In this document: positions 45,266-54,209 of the stretch, piece after piece
Layout: each line of letters opens with the position of its first letter
Position numbering within the stretch: the stretch's first letter is position 1
NCBI GenBank assembly: GCA_050247235.1
Contig: JBFWUN010000010.1
Span: 1-64,000, forward strand
DNA length: 64,000 nt
Reading direction: 5' to 3'
Source of the DNA: CAIKBL01 sp050247235
GTDB lineage: Bacteria > Pseudomonadota > Gammaproteobacteria > Ga0077536
The notes under the pieces: generated by a model
What the model was told of the DNA's origin: nothing
Database searches by the model: none
The model's input: the letters and a program-made list of their open reading frames with translations, nothing else
Position numbers and translations under genes: made by a program

Positions 45266-46217
45266 ACGTGCACGGCCACGCATCGCCATCACTGCGGGCG
45301 AACCCGCCGGCATAGGCCCGGAGCTCGTCGCCGCGCTGGATCCCGCGGCGTTCGAAGCGGACCTGGTGGTCATCGGCGACGCCCGGATGCTCCGCGCGCG
45401 CGGATCGGGTCACGGTCGCGGAGGCGCCCCGGTCGCGCGGGCAGCGCTCGAAGTACTGCATATCCCGGCGCCGGCGCCGGTGTTGCCGGGGCGGCTGGAT
45501 ACCCGGAATGCGGATTACGTGCTCGCCACGCTCGCGCGCGCGGCGGACGGGTGCCTCGATGGCGAATTCGATGCCGTGGTCACCGGCCCGGTGCAGAAGA
45601 GCGTGATCAACGACGCGGGTCGGCCATTTACCGGGCACACGGAGTTCTTCGCCGAACGCGCCGGCGGCGTGACCCCGATCATGATGCTGGTGGCAGGTGA
45701 CCTCCGGGTGGCGCTCGTCACCACGCATCTCCCGCTGGCGGAAGTGCCGCGCGCGATCACGACGGATGCCGTGCGGTACGTGATCGAAACCGTCGCAGGC
45801 GCGCTGCAGGGCTGGTTCGGCGTTCGGCACCCGGCAATCGCAGTATGTGGCCTGAACCCGCATGCCGGAGAAGGTGGCCACCTCGGACGCGAGGACCTCG
45901 ACATCATCGCCCCCGCGATGGCCGCCGCGCGCTGCCCGGGGTGCGACGTGCGGGGTCCGCTGCCGGCAGACACCGCGTTCACGCCGGCACAGCGGAGCCG
46001 CTTCGATGCCTTCGTCAGCATGTACCACGACCAGGGGCTGCCGGTGCTGAAGGCGCTCGGTTTCGGCCACGCGGTCAACGTGACGCTCGGGTTGCCGTTC
46101 ATCCGCACTTCGGTCGACCACGGCACCGCGCTGGACCTCGCCGGGACGAGCCGCGCGGATCCGGGCAGCCTCGTGGCCGCCATCGAGCTTGCGATCAGGC
46201 TGTATGGCACTCCCTGA
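45240..46217 (+). CDS. pdxA: 4-hydroxythreonine-4-phosphate dehydrogenase
   Basis: NAD-dependent enzyme of pyridoxal 5'-phosphate synthesis. The 325-residue product shows IAITAGEPAGIGPEL, VTGPVQKSVINDAG, FTGHTEFFAER, GLNPHAGEGGHLGRED and SMYHDQGLPVLKALGFG with the metal-binding histidines. Its start lies 26 bp inside surA and its end overlaps rsmA by 14 bp, a compact operon of the classic type. Confidence 0.96.
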   Translation: MSNSASTSRRARPRIAITAGEPAGIGPELVAALDPAAFEADLVVIGDARMLRARGSGHGRGGAPVARAALEVLHIPAPAPVLPGRLDTRNADYVLATLARAADGCLDGEFDAVVTGPVQKSVINDAGRPFTGHTEFFAERAGGVTPIMMLVAGDLRVALVTTHLPLAEVPRAITTDAVRYVIETVAGALQGWFGVRHPAIAVCGLNPHAGEGGHLGREDLDIIAPAMAAARCPGCDVRGPLPADTAFTPAQRSRFDAFVSMYHDQGLPVLKALGFGHAVNVTLGLPFIRTSVDHGTALDLAGTSRADPGSLVAAIELAIRLYGTP

Positions 46218-47001
46218 CGGCGTGCTGCCGGGGCGGCTGCCCACCGGCGGCGCACGCAAGCGCTTCGGCCAGCATTTCCTGACGGATGCGTACGTCCTCG
46301 ACGAGATCGTCGCGTGCATCGCGCCGCGCAACGGTGAAATGCTGGTGGAGATCGGGCCGGGTCACGGGGCGCTCACGTTCCGGTTGCTCGAGAAGGGTGC
46401 CGTCGTCCATGCCGTGGAACTCGATCGCGATCTCGTGGAGGAACTGGGGCAGCACGCCGCCCGGATACCCTCCCTGCACGTGCATGCCGCCGACGCGCTG
46501 GCGTTCGACTTCACCTCGCTTCCGTCTGCCGCACCGCTGCGGGTGGTGGGGAACCTGCCGTACAACATTTCCACGCCGCTGATGCTGCGGCTGGTCAGGC
46601 TCGGTGATCGCGTACAGGACATGTGCTTCATGCTGCAACGGGAAGTGGCGGAACGGATGTGCGCCCTCCCTGGAACGGCCGCGTACGGCAGGCTTTCGGT
46701 GCTGACCCAGGCGTTCTGCACGGCGACCATGCTGCTCGAAGTCCCCCCCCAGGCATTCACGCCTCCGCCGAAGGTGGACTCGCGCGTGATCCTGCTGCGC
46801 CCGCACCCTGCGCCGTGCGCGTTCGACGCCCTGGAGAAGGTGGTTGCGCAGGCGTTCGCCCATCGCCGGAAGATGCTGCGCCACACGCTCGGCCGGCAAT
46901 TCGACGCGGCGACGCTCGCGGCACTCGGGATCGCGCTGACCGACCGGCCCGAAGATGTCACGGTGGCACAGTACGTCGCGCTCGCGCGCCATCACGCCTG
47001 A
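46204..47001 (+). CDS. rsmA: 16S rRNA (adenine1518/1519-N6)-dimethyltransferase
   Basis: KsgA/RsmA, which dimethylates two adenosines near the 3' end of 16S rRNA late in 30S maturation. The 265-residue product has KRFGQHFLTD, the SAM motif VEIGPGHGALTFRLLE and the catalytic NLPYNIS. ATG 46204 was chosen; an in-frame codon 5 residues upstream is possible. In E. coli apaG and apaH follow rsmA; here they lie about 10 kb away, beyond two assembly gaps. Confidence 0.96.
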   Translation: MALPDGVLPGRLPTGGARKRFGQHFLTDAYVLDEIVACIAPRNGEMLVEIGPGHGALTFRLLEKGAVVHAVELDRDLVEELGQHAARIPSLHVHAADALAFDFTSLPSAAPLRVVGNLPYNISTPLMLRLVRLGDRVQDMCFMLQREVAERMCALPGTAAYGRLSVLTQAFCTATMLLEVPPQAFTPPPKVDSRVILLRPHPAPCAFDALEKVVAQAFAHRRKMLRHTLGRQFDAATLAALGIALTDRPEDVTVAQYVALARHHA

Positions 47002-47128
47002 GGCAGGCGGTATCTCGTGCCTGCGGCGCGTGATTCCTCGTCAGGCGTCGAGACGCGCAGCCACTCGGATTGGGGGGCCTCGCTCCCGGTCAGTTCCAGG
47101 TGCGCGGCTGACCTGTTCGCACGGCAAC

Positions 47129-47343
47129 TTTTCCACAGAAGTTGTGGATAACTATGTGGAACAAGTGACTCGAAGTGTCGAATCAGCTTGTTCTGCCGGA
47201 TCCGCGTTCAAAACGGTGAATTCTTGAGCACTTTCATCGTTATTAATATAAAACAACGTGTTATAGCTAATTATGTAAGTAATACATCTGTCATATTTTG
47301 TAACTTTGGAAATCGACGGACGGCGCATCACCGCTGTGCATAA
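47129..47343. other. AT-rich island with DnaA-box-like sites
   Basis: Gene-free space between convergent rsmA and aroE (47002-47388). It holds TTTTCCACA (47129-47137), TGTGGATAA (47143-47151, the complement of a perfect TTATCCACA box), a near match TGTGGAACA (47155-47163) and TGTGCATAA (47335-47343, complement TTATGCACA). Three fit the DnaA consensus TTWTNCACA. Between them 47220-47310 is strongly AT-rich, a sharp contrast with the GC-rich surroundings. It could be a replication origin, a DnaA-binding locus or foreign DNA. The first two boxes also form a short hairpin, so a terminator is the simpler alternative for that part. Confidence 0.5.
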
Positions 47344-47388
47344 GGACACCGGAAAGCGCCGGCGCCGACCCGCGCAGCACTCAGGACG

Positions 47389-48240
47389 TTATCCCAGCGC
47401 GGTCCGCAGCGCGGCCAGGACGGGGCCGGAATCGGGTGCGCGGCCATGCCACAACGCGAACGCCGCAGCGGCCTGTTCGACGAGCATTCCCAGTCCGTCG
47501 GCGACACGCCGGGCGCCCTGGGTCACGCAATGGCGCAGGAACGGCGTCTGTTCCGCCCCGTAACCCATGTCGTAGCAGAACGTGTCCGGACGCACCGCGC
47601 CCCCGGGCAGCGCCGGCCCTGCGCCGGCCAGGCCGGCAGCCGTCGCATTGATGATGACCTCCCACGCACCCGTGGCATCGCCTGGACGAAGGATTCCGAG
47701 CCGTGGGTCGTCCGCGAACCTTGCGCGCAGCGATTCGGCGCGGGCGGGGTTGCGATTCAGGATCAGGAGTTCCGCAGGCTCCGCCTCCAGCAGCGGGCCG
47801 ATGACACCCGCCGCTGCGCCGCCCGCCCCGAGCAGCAGGATACGGCGCCCGCGTAAGGTCACCCCGAGGTTGCGGACCAGGTCGGCCAGCAGCCCGACGC
47901 CGTCGGTGTTCGCCGCGGACACGGCCTCCCCCTCCCACCACAACGTGTTGGCGGCGCCCGCCGCGACCACCGCCGGGGCGCGGGCAGCCGCGAGCGCCGC
48001 GGCTTCCTCTTTCAGCGGGACCGTGACGTTGACGCCGCGGCAATCCAGCGCCCTGAGGGCGGCCAGCGCTTCGGCCAGGGTTCCGGGCGCGACTTCCAGC
48101 CGCTCGTACTGCAAGGCGAGGCCGCATTGTTCGGCGAACAGCCGGTGAATCGTCGGTGAGCGGCTGTGGGCAATCGGCTGGCCGACCACCGCGCACAGCA
48201 CGGCACCGGGGATGCGATGGAGCGGCGGAGAGAGCCGCAT
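47389..48240 (-). CDS. aroE: Shikimate dehydrogenase
   Basis: NADPH-dependent reduction of 3-dehydroshikimate to shikimate. The 283-residue product has the substrate segment GQPIAHSRSPTIHRLF, the catalytic lysine in NVTVPLKEEA, SAANTDGVG, the nucleotide loop LLGAGGAAAGV and NRNPARAESL. The C-terminal GLGMLVEQAAAAF is typical. It is a second shikimate-pathway gene in the window beside aroC. It lies 34 bp downstream of the cyclic-nucleotide-binding gene on the same strand. Confidence 0.95.
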   Translation of the reverse strand: MRLSPPLHRIPGAVLCAVVGQPIAHSRSPTIHRLFAEQCGLALQYERLEVAPGTLAEALAALRALDCRGVNVTVPLKEEAAALAAARAPAVVAAGAANTLWWEGEAVSAANTDGVGLLADLVRNLGVTLRGRRILLLGAGGAAAGVIGPLLEAEPAELLILNRNPARAESLRARFADDPRLGILRPGDATGAWEVIINATAAGLAGAGPALPGGAVRPDTFCYDMGYGAEQTPFLRHCVTQGARRVADGLGMLVEQAAAAFALWHGRAPDSGPVLAALRTALG

Positions 48241-48274
48241 CGGGTTCAGGCGTGCGCCGGCGCGACGCGCCTGC

Positions 48275-49333
48275 TCAGGGCTGCGCCTGGAGCGCCGCGG
48301 TGCCGCCCTTCAGCACGCAGGTCTGCAGACCGCGCTCGCTCAACAGGAAGGCGGCCGCTGAACTGCGCCGGCCGGTGTCGCAATACACGATGTAGGTTGC
48401 TTTCGGATCGAGCGAATCGACTTTGAGGCGAAGCATGAACAACGGAATGTTGAGGCTCCCCTTGATGCCGGTGTTCGCGTGCTCGCTTTCGAGCCGGACG
48501 TCGAGCCAGCGCGCTCCCGCCTTGACCCGTTCCAGCGCGTCCTCCGGCGTAATCCAGTTCAGCATCGGCTCCTTCAGGAGGGCGTTGAAGTCCTCCTTCG
48601 ACAGCCGCATCAGGACGCCGTCGGTTTCCATCGTGATGGTCGCGTTGCGCTTGGCCTCCGACAGCAGCGCTTCTTCGCCGAACGCGTCTCCGTCCTTCAA
48701 GGTGGCCAAGGTCAGCTCCGAACCCGTCTTCGAGGTGCGCAGCACCTTCGCGCGACCGGACTTGATGATGTAGTAGTAATCGCCATCATCTCCCTGGCGG
48801 ATCACGGTTTCACCAGCGCGCATCGGCAATTCCTGCATGCGCATGAACATCGCCTGGATATTGGCCGCCGGGATCTGCAGGAACGCCTGCGATTGCAGGA
48901 TGCGGGTCATCCAGTCAGCGGATTCGTCCTCCTCGCCGTCCTCGGCGCGGATTTCGTTGACCTCGATGCCCGAGAGCTGGTCCCAGGTGAGCAGGATGTC
49001 GAGCAGGTCGCTGTCGAAACGGGTGATCTTGCAGTCCGTGCGCGACTTCGCCGTCTGCTGGCGCGGCTGCTGGTTTGCCAGCGGGTGGCGGGCGGCCTCG
49101 GTCCCGCCGGTCACGGTCAGCGATTTGCCGGCCGCGTCTGTCAGCGTGACCTGTCCCTCCAGGAGGTACAGGGTCTTGCGATCGGTCTCCCCCGCCTTGA
49201 ACAACGTACGTCCGGCGGGGATTTCCTCGACGATTGCCTTGCCGGCAAGCTCCTGGAAATTCTCGACGTTCAGTGCGTTGGCAGGCACCAGGGTCTTGAG
49301 GACCGCCTTGTCTACGAGTTTACCGTCAGCCAT
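48275..49333 (-). CDS. Cyclic-nucleotide-binding protein with C-terminal rhodanese domain
   Basis: A 352-residue cytoplasmic protein. Residues about 20-130 form a first cupin-like CNB domain with no good phosphate cassette. Residues about 150-255 form a second CNB domain with a well-kept phosphate-binding cassette, FGEEALLSEAKRNATI, including the key Glu and Arg. Residues about 260-350 form a rhodanese domain with ALERVKAGARWLDVRLESEH and the active-site cysteine in YIVYCDTGRRSSAAA. It may sense cAMP or cGMP and control a sulfurtransferase or persulfide-binding activity; no DNA-binding domain is present. The membrane adenylate cyclase at 22.7-25 kb is a possible cAMP source. Confidence 0.88.
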   Translation of the reverse strand: MADGKLVDKAVLKTLVPANALNVENFQELAGKAIVEEIPAGRTLFKAGETDRKTLYLLEGQVTLTDAAGKSLTVTGGTEAARHPLANQQPRQQTAKSRTDCKITRFDSDLLDILLTWDQLSGIEVNEIRAEDGEEDESADWMTRILQSQAFLQIPAANIQAMFMRMQELPMRAGETVIRQGDDGDYYYIIKSGRAKVLRTSKTGSELTLATLKDGDAFGEEALLSEAKRNATITMETDGVLMRLSKEDFNALLKEPMLNWITPEDALERVKAGARWLDVRLESEHANTGIKGSLNIPLFMLRLKVDSLDPKATYIVYCDTGRRSSAAAFLLSERGLQTCVLKGGTAALQAQP

Positions 49334-49552
49334 GTCGCTCAGCGCAGTTTCGGTTGTTCGCCAGGTACCGGGACGTTAGCGGCCGCGCCTCGGCAGATTG
49401 TACGGGCCAGCGGTCCGCCGCGCGTCCGGCCGGAGAGCCCCTGCTCCGTTCTCGTTGTCAGCGTCGAGAATCGTCGCTTATTGTAGGTGGAGGCCGCCGC
49501 CTGCGAAAGGTTGGCGGCAACCCCCATCCTTCGTCCAGCCAGGAGACTCCGC

Positions 49553-49792
49553 ATGAGCGAACCGGTGTGCGCGCAGAATTTCCCGATCAAGCTCGATCTC
49601 GAGCCCGGCCAGTACTGGTGGTGTTCCTGCGGCCGATCCCAGAAGCAGCCGTTCTGCGACGGCACGCACAAAGGCTCCGAGTTCTCGCCGCTGCAGTTCA
49701 AGCTGGAGGAAAAGAAGACGGTCTGGCTGTGCGCGTGCAAGCAGACGAAGAATGCGCCGTTCTGTGACGGCGCACACAAGCAGCTGGCCTGA
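49553..49792 (+). CDS. Double CDGSH iron-sulfur protein
   Basis: A 79-residue protein made of two CDGSH (mitoNEET-type) motifs: CSCGRSQKQPFCDGTHK and CACKQTKNAPFCDGAHK. Each has the three cysteines and one histidine that bind a labile 2Fe-2S cluster. Bacterial two-motif versions are small soluble electron or cluster carriers of unknown specific role. The ATG follows AGGAG. It is divergent from the CNB-rhodanese gene and convergent with amtB. Confidence 0.92.
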   Translation: MSEPVCAQNFPIKLDLEPGQYWWCSCGRSQKQPFCDGTHKGSEFSPLQFKLEEKKTVWLCACKQTKNAPFCDGAHKQLA

Positions 49793-49831
49793 TCAGCAGT
49801 GCGCCGCGCCAAGCGGCGCGGCGCACACCGT

Positions 49832-51124
49832 TCAGAGCGTATACGCGCGCTCGCCGTGGTCGCTCAGGTCGAGCCCTTCGGTCTCGTCCTCGGCGTTGAC
49901 GCGCAGCCCCACCGTCGCGTCGAGCAGCTTGAGGATCCCCCAGGTCACCAAGGCACACCACGCGAACGTGGCGCCTACACCGAGTGCCTGGACCCCTACC
50001 TGGTCGATCATCGTGACCCCTTCGCGGTAGCCGACACCCCCGAGTTCGGCCGCCGCGAACACGCCCGCGCACAGCGTGCCGAGCACACCGCCCACGCCGT
50101 GGACCGGGAACACGTCCAGCGAGTCATCGATCTTCAGGCCGCGCTTCACGTAATGCGTGGCGAAGTAGCAGATGACACCGGCGGCGAGCCCGATCACAAG
50201 CGCCGCCCCCGGTGACACGTAACCCGACGCGGGTGTGATCGTCCCGAGGCCCGCCACCATGCCGGTCACGATGCCGAGGACGCTCGGTTTCCCGTAACGG
50301 ATCCACTCGACAACCATCCACGCGAGCGCGCCCGCGGCAGCCGACAGGTGTGTCACCAGCATGGTCATGCCGGCGCTGCCATTCGCGGCGAGCGCGCTGC
50401 CCGCGTTGAATCCGAACCAGCCCATCCAGAGCATGCCTGCGCCGGCCGCGACCAGGGTCATGTTGTGCGGCGCCATCGCCGTCTCCGGAAACCCGCGTCG
50501 ACGACCGAGCACCATGGCCGCCACGATGGCGGCGACCCCCGCATTGACGTGCACGACCGTGCCCCCCGCGAAATCGAGCAGGCCCTTCTGCATCAGCCAG
50601 CCGCCGCCCCAGACCCAGTGGCAGACCGGTACGTACACGAGCATCAGCCACAGCACGCCGAAGCCGAGCACCGCGGAGAACCGCATGCGCTCGGCGAAGC
50701 CGCCGATCACGAGTGCCGGCGTGATGATCGCGAACGTCATCTGGAACATCACGAACACCGTCTCCGGCACGGTGCCGGAGAGGCCGTCGCGGGTCATGTC
50801 GCCAAGGAACCAGCGTCCGGCGCCCAGCCATGCCTGGTGCGCGCCGCCGTCGCCGAACGCAAGACCGTACCCGGCGATGCACCAGCACAGGGACGCGAGG
50901 CACGCGATTGCGAAGCATTGCATCAGGATGGACAGGACGTTCTTGCTGCGCACCAGCCCGCCGTAGAAGAACGCCAGGCCCGGCAGGGTCATGAACAGGA
51001 CGAGGGCCGTCGCGGTCAGCAGCCACGCGGTGTCACCCGTATCCGCCGCCGTCGTCTCGGCCAGCGCCTGCACGCTCGCGAGCATGGCGCCGGCCGCCAT
51101 GCCCCATTTCGAAGCTCGCTTCAT
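49832..51124 (-). CDS. amtB: Ammonium transporter
   Basis: Inner-membrane ammonium channel of 430 residues. It has an N-terminal signal-like segment (…VQALAE) and about eleven membrane helices. Family signatures are FFYGGLVRSKNVLSILMQ, DFAGGTVVHVNAGVAA with the first pore histidine, GFNAGSALAANGSAG and DVFPVHGVGGVLGTL with the second. The ATG follows GGGGAGAG. It is downstream of glnK by 266 bp in the usual glnK-amtB order. GlnK would block it when nitrogen is plentiful (family knowledge). Confidence 0.97.
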   Translation of the reverse strand: MKRASKWGMAAGAMLASVQALAETTAADTGDTAWLLTATALVLFMTLPGLAFFYGGLVRSKNVLSILMQCFAIACLASLCWCIAGYGLAFGDGGAHQAWLGAGRWFLGDMTRDGLSGTVPETVFVMFQMTFAIITPALVIGGFAERMRFSAVLGFGVLWLMLVYVPVCHWVWGGGWLMQKGLLDFAGGTVVHVNAGVAAIVAAMVLGRRRGFPETAMAPHNMTLVAAGAGMLWMGWFGFNAGSALAANGSAGMTMLVTHLSAAAGALAWMVVEWIRYGKPSVLGIVTGMVAGLGTITPASGYVSPGAALVIGLAAGVICYFATHYVKRGLKIDDSLDVFPVHGVGGVLGTLCAGVFAAAELGGVGYREGVTMIDQVGVQALGVGATFAWCALVTWGILKLLDATVGLRVNAEDETEGLDLSDHGERAYTL

Positions 51125-51390
51125 GTTGCTCTCCCCGGTTTTCTTTTTGAATGTGACGGGGCTGCGCGCGGCCGCCCGCGCGAGCGGTCGCGACTGGTCA
51201 CGATGCCCCGCAATGGGGCTGCAGGAAGCATGCCACGCGACGTTTTGGGCCTGAACGCCGTGCAGCGACGTGATCTGGCAGGACGGGCGATCAGCAGATC
51301 GCCCTGCTTTGGTGCTCGCTGGCGCGAATCCGCTTCAGTTTGGATCGGGCGGACGGAGGGCGGCGTCCTCCATCCGCGGGGAGCGCGTCA

Positions 51391-51729
51391 TCAGAGTGCG
51401 TCGACGCCGGTCTCGCCGGTCCGGATGCGAATCACGTTCACGAGTTCGGTCACGAAGATCTTGCCGTCGCCGATCTTGCCGGTGTTCGTCGCCTTCGCGA
51501 TCGCTTCGATGACTTCATCGACCTTGTCATCGGCCACGGCGACCTCGAGCTTGGATTTCGGCAGGAAATCCACCACGTACTCCGCCCCGCGATAGAGTTC
51601 CGTATGCCCTTTCTGGCGGCCGAAACCCTTGACCTCCGTGACGGTCAGTCCCTGGACTCCGATCTCCGACAGTGCCTCGCGCGCGTCGTCGAGCTTGAAG
51701 GGCTTAATAATCGCTGTCACAAGTTTCAT
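51391..51729 (-). CDS. glnK: Nitrogen regulatory protein P-II
   Basis: P-II signal protein of 112 residues with the uridylylation site Tyr51 in the T-loop (ELYRGAEYVVDFLPK). The ATP-binding B and C loops are TGKIGDGKIFV and VIRIRTGETG. Two adjacent ATGs exist. The second (51729) is used because it gives the family start MKLVTAIIKPFKLDD and lies 7 bp after GGAG. The gene name is inferred from its place before amtB; glnB cannot be fully excluded on sequence alone. Confidence 0.93.
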   Translation of the reverse strand: MKLVTAIIKPFKLDDAREALSEIGVQGLTVTEVKGFGRQKGHTELYRGAEYVVDFLPKSKLEVAVADDKVDEVIEAIAKATNTGKIGDGKIFVTELVNVIRIRTGETGVDAL

Positions 51730-51849
51730 CATTCGACTCCCGGTTCAGATTCGCTTCGCTGTTCATTGGCCGCGTGTGGTGCTTCCGCCCGGCACGATTG
51801 CCCGCCCTGCGCGCCGCAATGGATTCGTGTCCGGCCTCGTCCTGACGCT

Positions 51850-51865
51850 TGCAGCTTGTGTGCCA
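51850..51865 (-). promoter_or_regulatory. Candidate sigma-54 promoter of glnK-amtB
   Basis: On the minus strand TGGCACACAAGCTGCA (51865-51850) matches the RpoN consensus TGGCACrNNNNTTGCw with one mismatch, and has the exact GG-N10-GC spacing. It lies about 120 bp before the glnK start codon. A glnK-amtB operon is the classic NtrC/RpoN target. No convincing NtrC site was found by eye. Confidence 0.6.
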
Positions 51866-52054
51866 GTCTCTGCATTCGGACGCAAATGGCCCCGTGTCGT
51901 CATGCGCCACAGTTTAAACCCGCGTCGCGGACACGGCGCAAGCCACGACGTGCGCCATCACGACCCCATGCGGTGAGGTCAGGCACCGTTCTTGTGCATC
52001 GGAGACACGCGCCGGCGGGCTGGACGATCGTCGTCGAGTTTCATTTAATGAGGC

Positions 52055-52303
52055 ATGCCGCTCAGCAAGCCGAACCTGGATCATCTGGCCGAACAACTCC
52101 GCGCACTGCTGCCGGGGTCCGTCGGCCCCGCCCAGGAGGAAATCCGCGCGAGCCTGAAAGTGTTCCTGGAATCGATGCTCGCGCGCATGAACCTGGTCAC
52201 GCGCGAGGAGTTCGATGCCCAGGCGGCGTTGCTGGCCCGCACGCGCGAGAAGCTGGAGCAGCTCGAGGCGCTGGTCGCGGAGCTCGAGCGCCCGCGCGAG
52301 TAA
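52055..52303 (+). CDS. ubiK: Ubiquinone biosynthesis accessory factor UbiK
   Basis: Small helical protein of 82 residues of the BMFP/YqiC family, which helps aerobic ubiquinone synthesis with UbiJ. The pattern is a first amphipathic helix (LDHLAEQLRALLPG), then QEEIRASLKVFLESMLARMNLVTREEFDAQ. A leucine-rich coiled coil near the C-terminus (ARTREKLEQLEALVAELE) follows. The ATG follows a short GAGG site. It is divergent from glnK and followed by comM after 96 bp. Confidence 0.88.
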   Translation: MPLSKPNLDHLAEQLRALLPGSVGPAQEEIRASLKVFLESMLARMNLVTREEFDAQAALLARTREKLEQLEALVAELERPRE

Positions 52304-52399
52304 CGCGCCGGCCAACCGAGCGGGCTCCCGCGCGGCGGCAGTGCGGATCGGCAGGACGCCGATCCCCCGTTGAATCGACGAAACGACAAGGATGTCGAC

Positions 52400-53926
52400 A
52401 TGTCACTTGCGATCGCGCTCACGCGCGCCCGGATCGGGCTGACCGCGCCCCTCGTCACCATCGAGACCCACCTGACGCCCGGCCTGCCCGCGTTCGGCAT
52501 GGTCGGCCTGCCGGAGACCGCCGTGCGCGAAAGCCGCGAGCGGGTGCGCTCCGCGATCCTCAACGCGGGTTACACGTTCCCGGGCCGGCGCATCACGGTG
52601 AATCTCGCGCCGGCGGACATTCCGAAGGAAGGCACCCGTTTCGACCTGGCCATCGCACTCAGCATTCTCGCGGCCTCGGGCCAGCTCAGGAGCGGCCCGC
52701 TCGCGCAGTGCGAATATGCCGCGGAACTCGCGCTGACCGGCGAACTGCGCCCCGTGCGGGGACTCCTGCCGGCGGCGCTCGCGGCACGCGCCGCCGGCCA
52801 TGCCCTGGTGTGCGCCGGGGAGGATGCGGCCGAGGCGACCCAGTGCGAAGGTCTGCAGGTGTTCACTGCCCGGACCCTGCGGGACATCTGCGGACACATC
52901 GATGGTTCGCAGCTGCTGTCACCGCTCGCACGGGCGCCTCGCCCGTCGCAGGAGGATGCGCCCACGGGTCCGGATCTCGCCGACATCCGCGGCCAGCGCA
53001 CCGCGCTGCGCGCGCTCGAAATCGCCGCGGCAGGTGGACACAACCTGCTGATGGTCGGTCCGCCAGGCACGGGCAAGACGATGCTGGCGTCGCGGCTGCC
53101 CGGGCTGCTGCCTGCGCTGCCGGCCGATCTCGCGCTCGTGATCGCGAGCATCCGCTCGGTCGCCAACCTGCCCTGGGCACCGGATGCATGGCAGCGCCCG
53201 CCCTTCCGCGCCCCTCACCACACGGCGTCCGCCATCGCGCTGATCGGCGGCGGTTCGATTCCGCGCCCCGGCGAAGTGACGCTCGCGCATGGCGGAGTCC
53301 TGTTTCTCGATGAGCTGCCGGAATTCGATCGGCGCGTCCTGGAGGTGCTGCGCGAGCCGCTGGAGAATCAGCGGGTCACGATCTCGCGCGCCGCCCGCCA
53401 GACCGATTTCCCGGCCGACTTCCAGCTCGTTGCCGCGATGAATCCCTGTCCGTGCGGTTACGCCGGCGATCCCTCCGGACGCTGCATGTGCGCCCCGGAG
53501 CGCATCGCGCGCTACCTGTCCTGCATCTCAGGTCCGTTGCTCGATCGGATCGATGTCCAGCTCGAAGTCGCGCGGGAGCCCGGCTGGCTGGGGCACGCGG
53601 AGACCGCGCCCACGATCACCAGCGCGGACGTGCGTACGCGAGTGCAGGCCACGCGTGCGCGTCAGAACTCGCGGCAGCAGTGTCTCAATGCGCGTCTGCC
53701 GGCGGCCGCGCTGCCCCATGTCGTCCCCCTCAACGGTGCAGGCCGCCGGCTGCTCGAACAGGCCTTCACGCGCTTCGATCTCTCTCCGCGGACCTACCAC
53801 CGCCTGCTGAAGCTCGCGCGCACGATCGCCGATCTCGCAGACGCAGAGCGTGTCAGCGATGCGCACGTGGCGGAGGCGCTGCAGTTCAGGCGGCTGGACC
53901 TGCGGCGTTCCGAGAGCCATCCGTGA
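52400..53926 (+). CDS. comM: ComM/YifB-family AAA+ (Mg-chelatase-like) ATPase
   Basis: Hexameric helicase-like AAA+ protein of 508 residues that supports branch migration in natural transformation. An N-terminal Lon-protease-like domain (HLTPGLPAFGMVGLPETAVRES) precedes the ATPase with Walker A GPPGTGKTML, LFLDELPEFDRRVLEVL as Walker B, and the zinc-like segment NPCPCGYAGDPSGRCMC. The C-terminal domain is complete. Start ATG gives MSLAIALTRARIG. Presence does not prove competence. Confidence 0.94.
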   Translation: MSLAIALTRARIGLTAPLVTIETHLTPGLPAFGMVGLPETAVRESRERVRSAILNAGYTFPGRRITVNLAPADIPKEGTRFDLAIALSILAASGQLRSGPLAQCEYAAELALTGELRPVRGLLPAALAARAAGHALVCAGEDAAEATQCEGLQVFTARTLRDICGHIDGSQLLSPLARAPRPSQEDAPTGPDLADIRGQRTALRALEIAAAGGHNLLMVGPPGTGKTMLASRLPGLLPALPADLALVIASIRSVANLPWAPDAWQRPPFRAPHHTASAIALIGGGSIPRPGEVTLAHGGVLFLDELPEFDRRVLEVLREPLENQRVTISRAARQTDFPADFQLVAAMNPCPCGYAGDPSGRCMCAPERIARYLSCISGPLLDRIDVQLEVAREPGWLGHAETAPTITSADVRTRVQATRARQNSRQQCLNARLPAAALPHVVPLNGAGRRLLEQAFTRFDLSPRTYHRLLKLARTIADLADAERVSDAHVAEALQFRRLDLRRSESHP

Positions 53927-54209
53927 AACCGCTGCGGTCGAACGCCCCCTCCCGCTATCGGTCCAGGCCGGTCGCCCGGGGAGACCGTAGCCTGCGCACA
54001 CTTCGCATGCGAGCTTGCAGTCGGCGACATCGCATGGTTTCACTGGCATGAACTACCCCGATAACCCCGGAGAACATTTCGGTTGAGTCGGGCCACGAGC
54101 GCGTTGCAAGACGAATCGACCAGGGAGAGCGCTGCCCACATGGATCACGCGGAATTGGACAACTGCCTGGCCGCTGCACCGGGACAAGTTCCGTTCTACT
54201 GGCCAAATG

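Noticed and set aside
47152..47349. Minus-strand 65-codon frame in the AT-rich island
   Set aside because: No ribosome site or family pattern; AT-rich noncoding DNA often yields such short frames.
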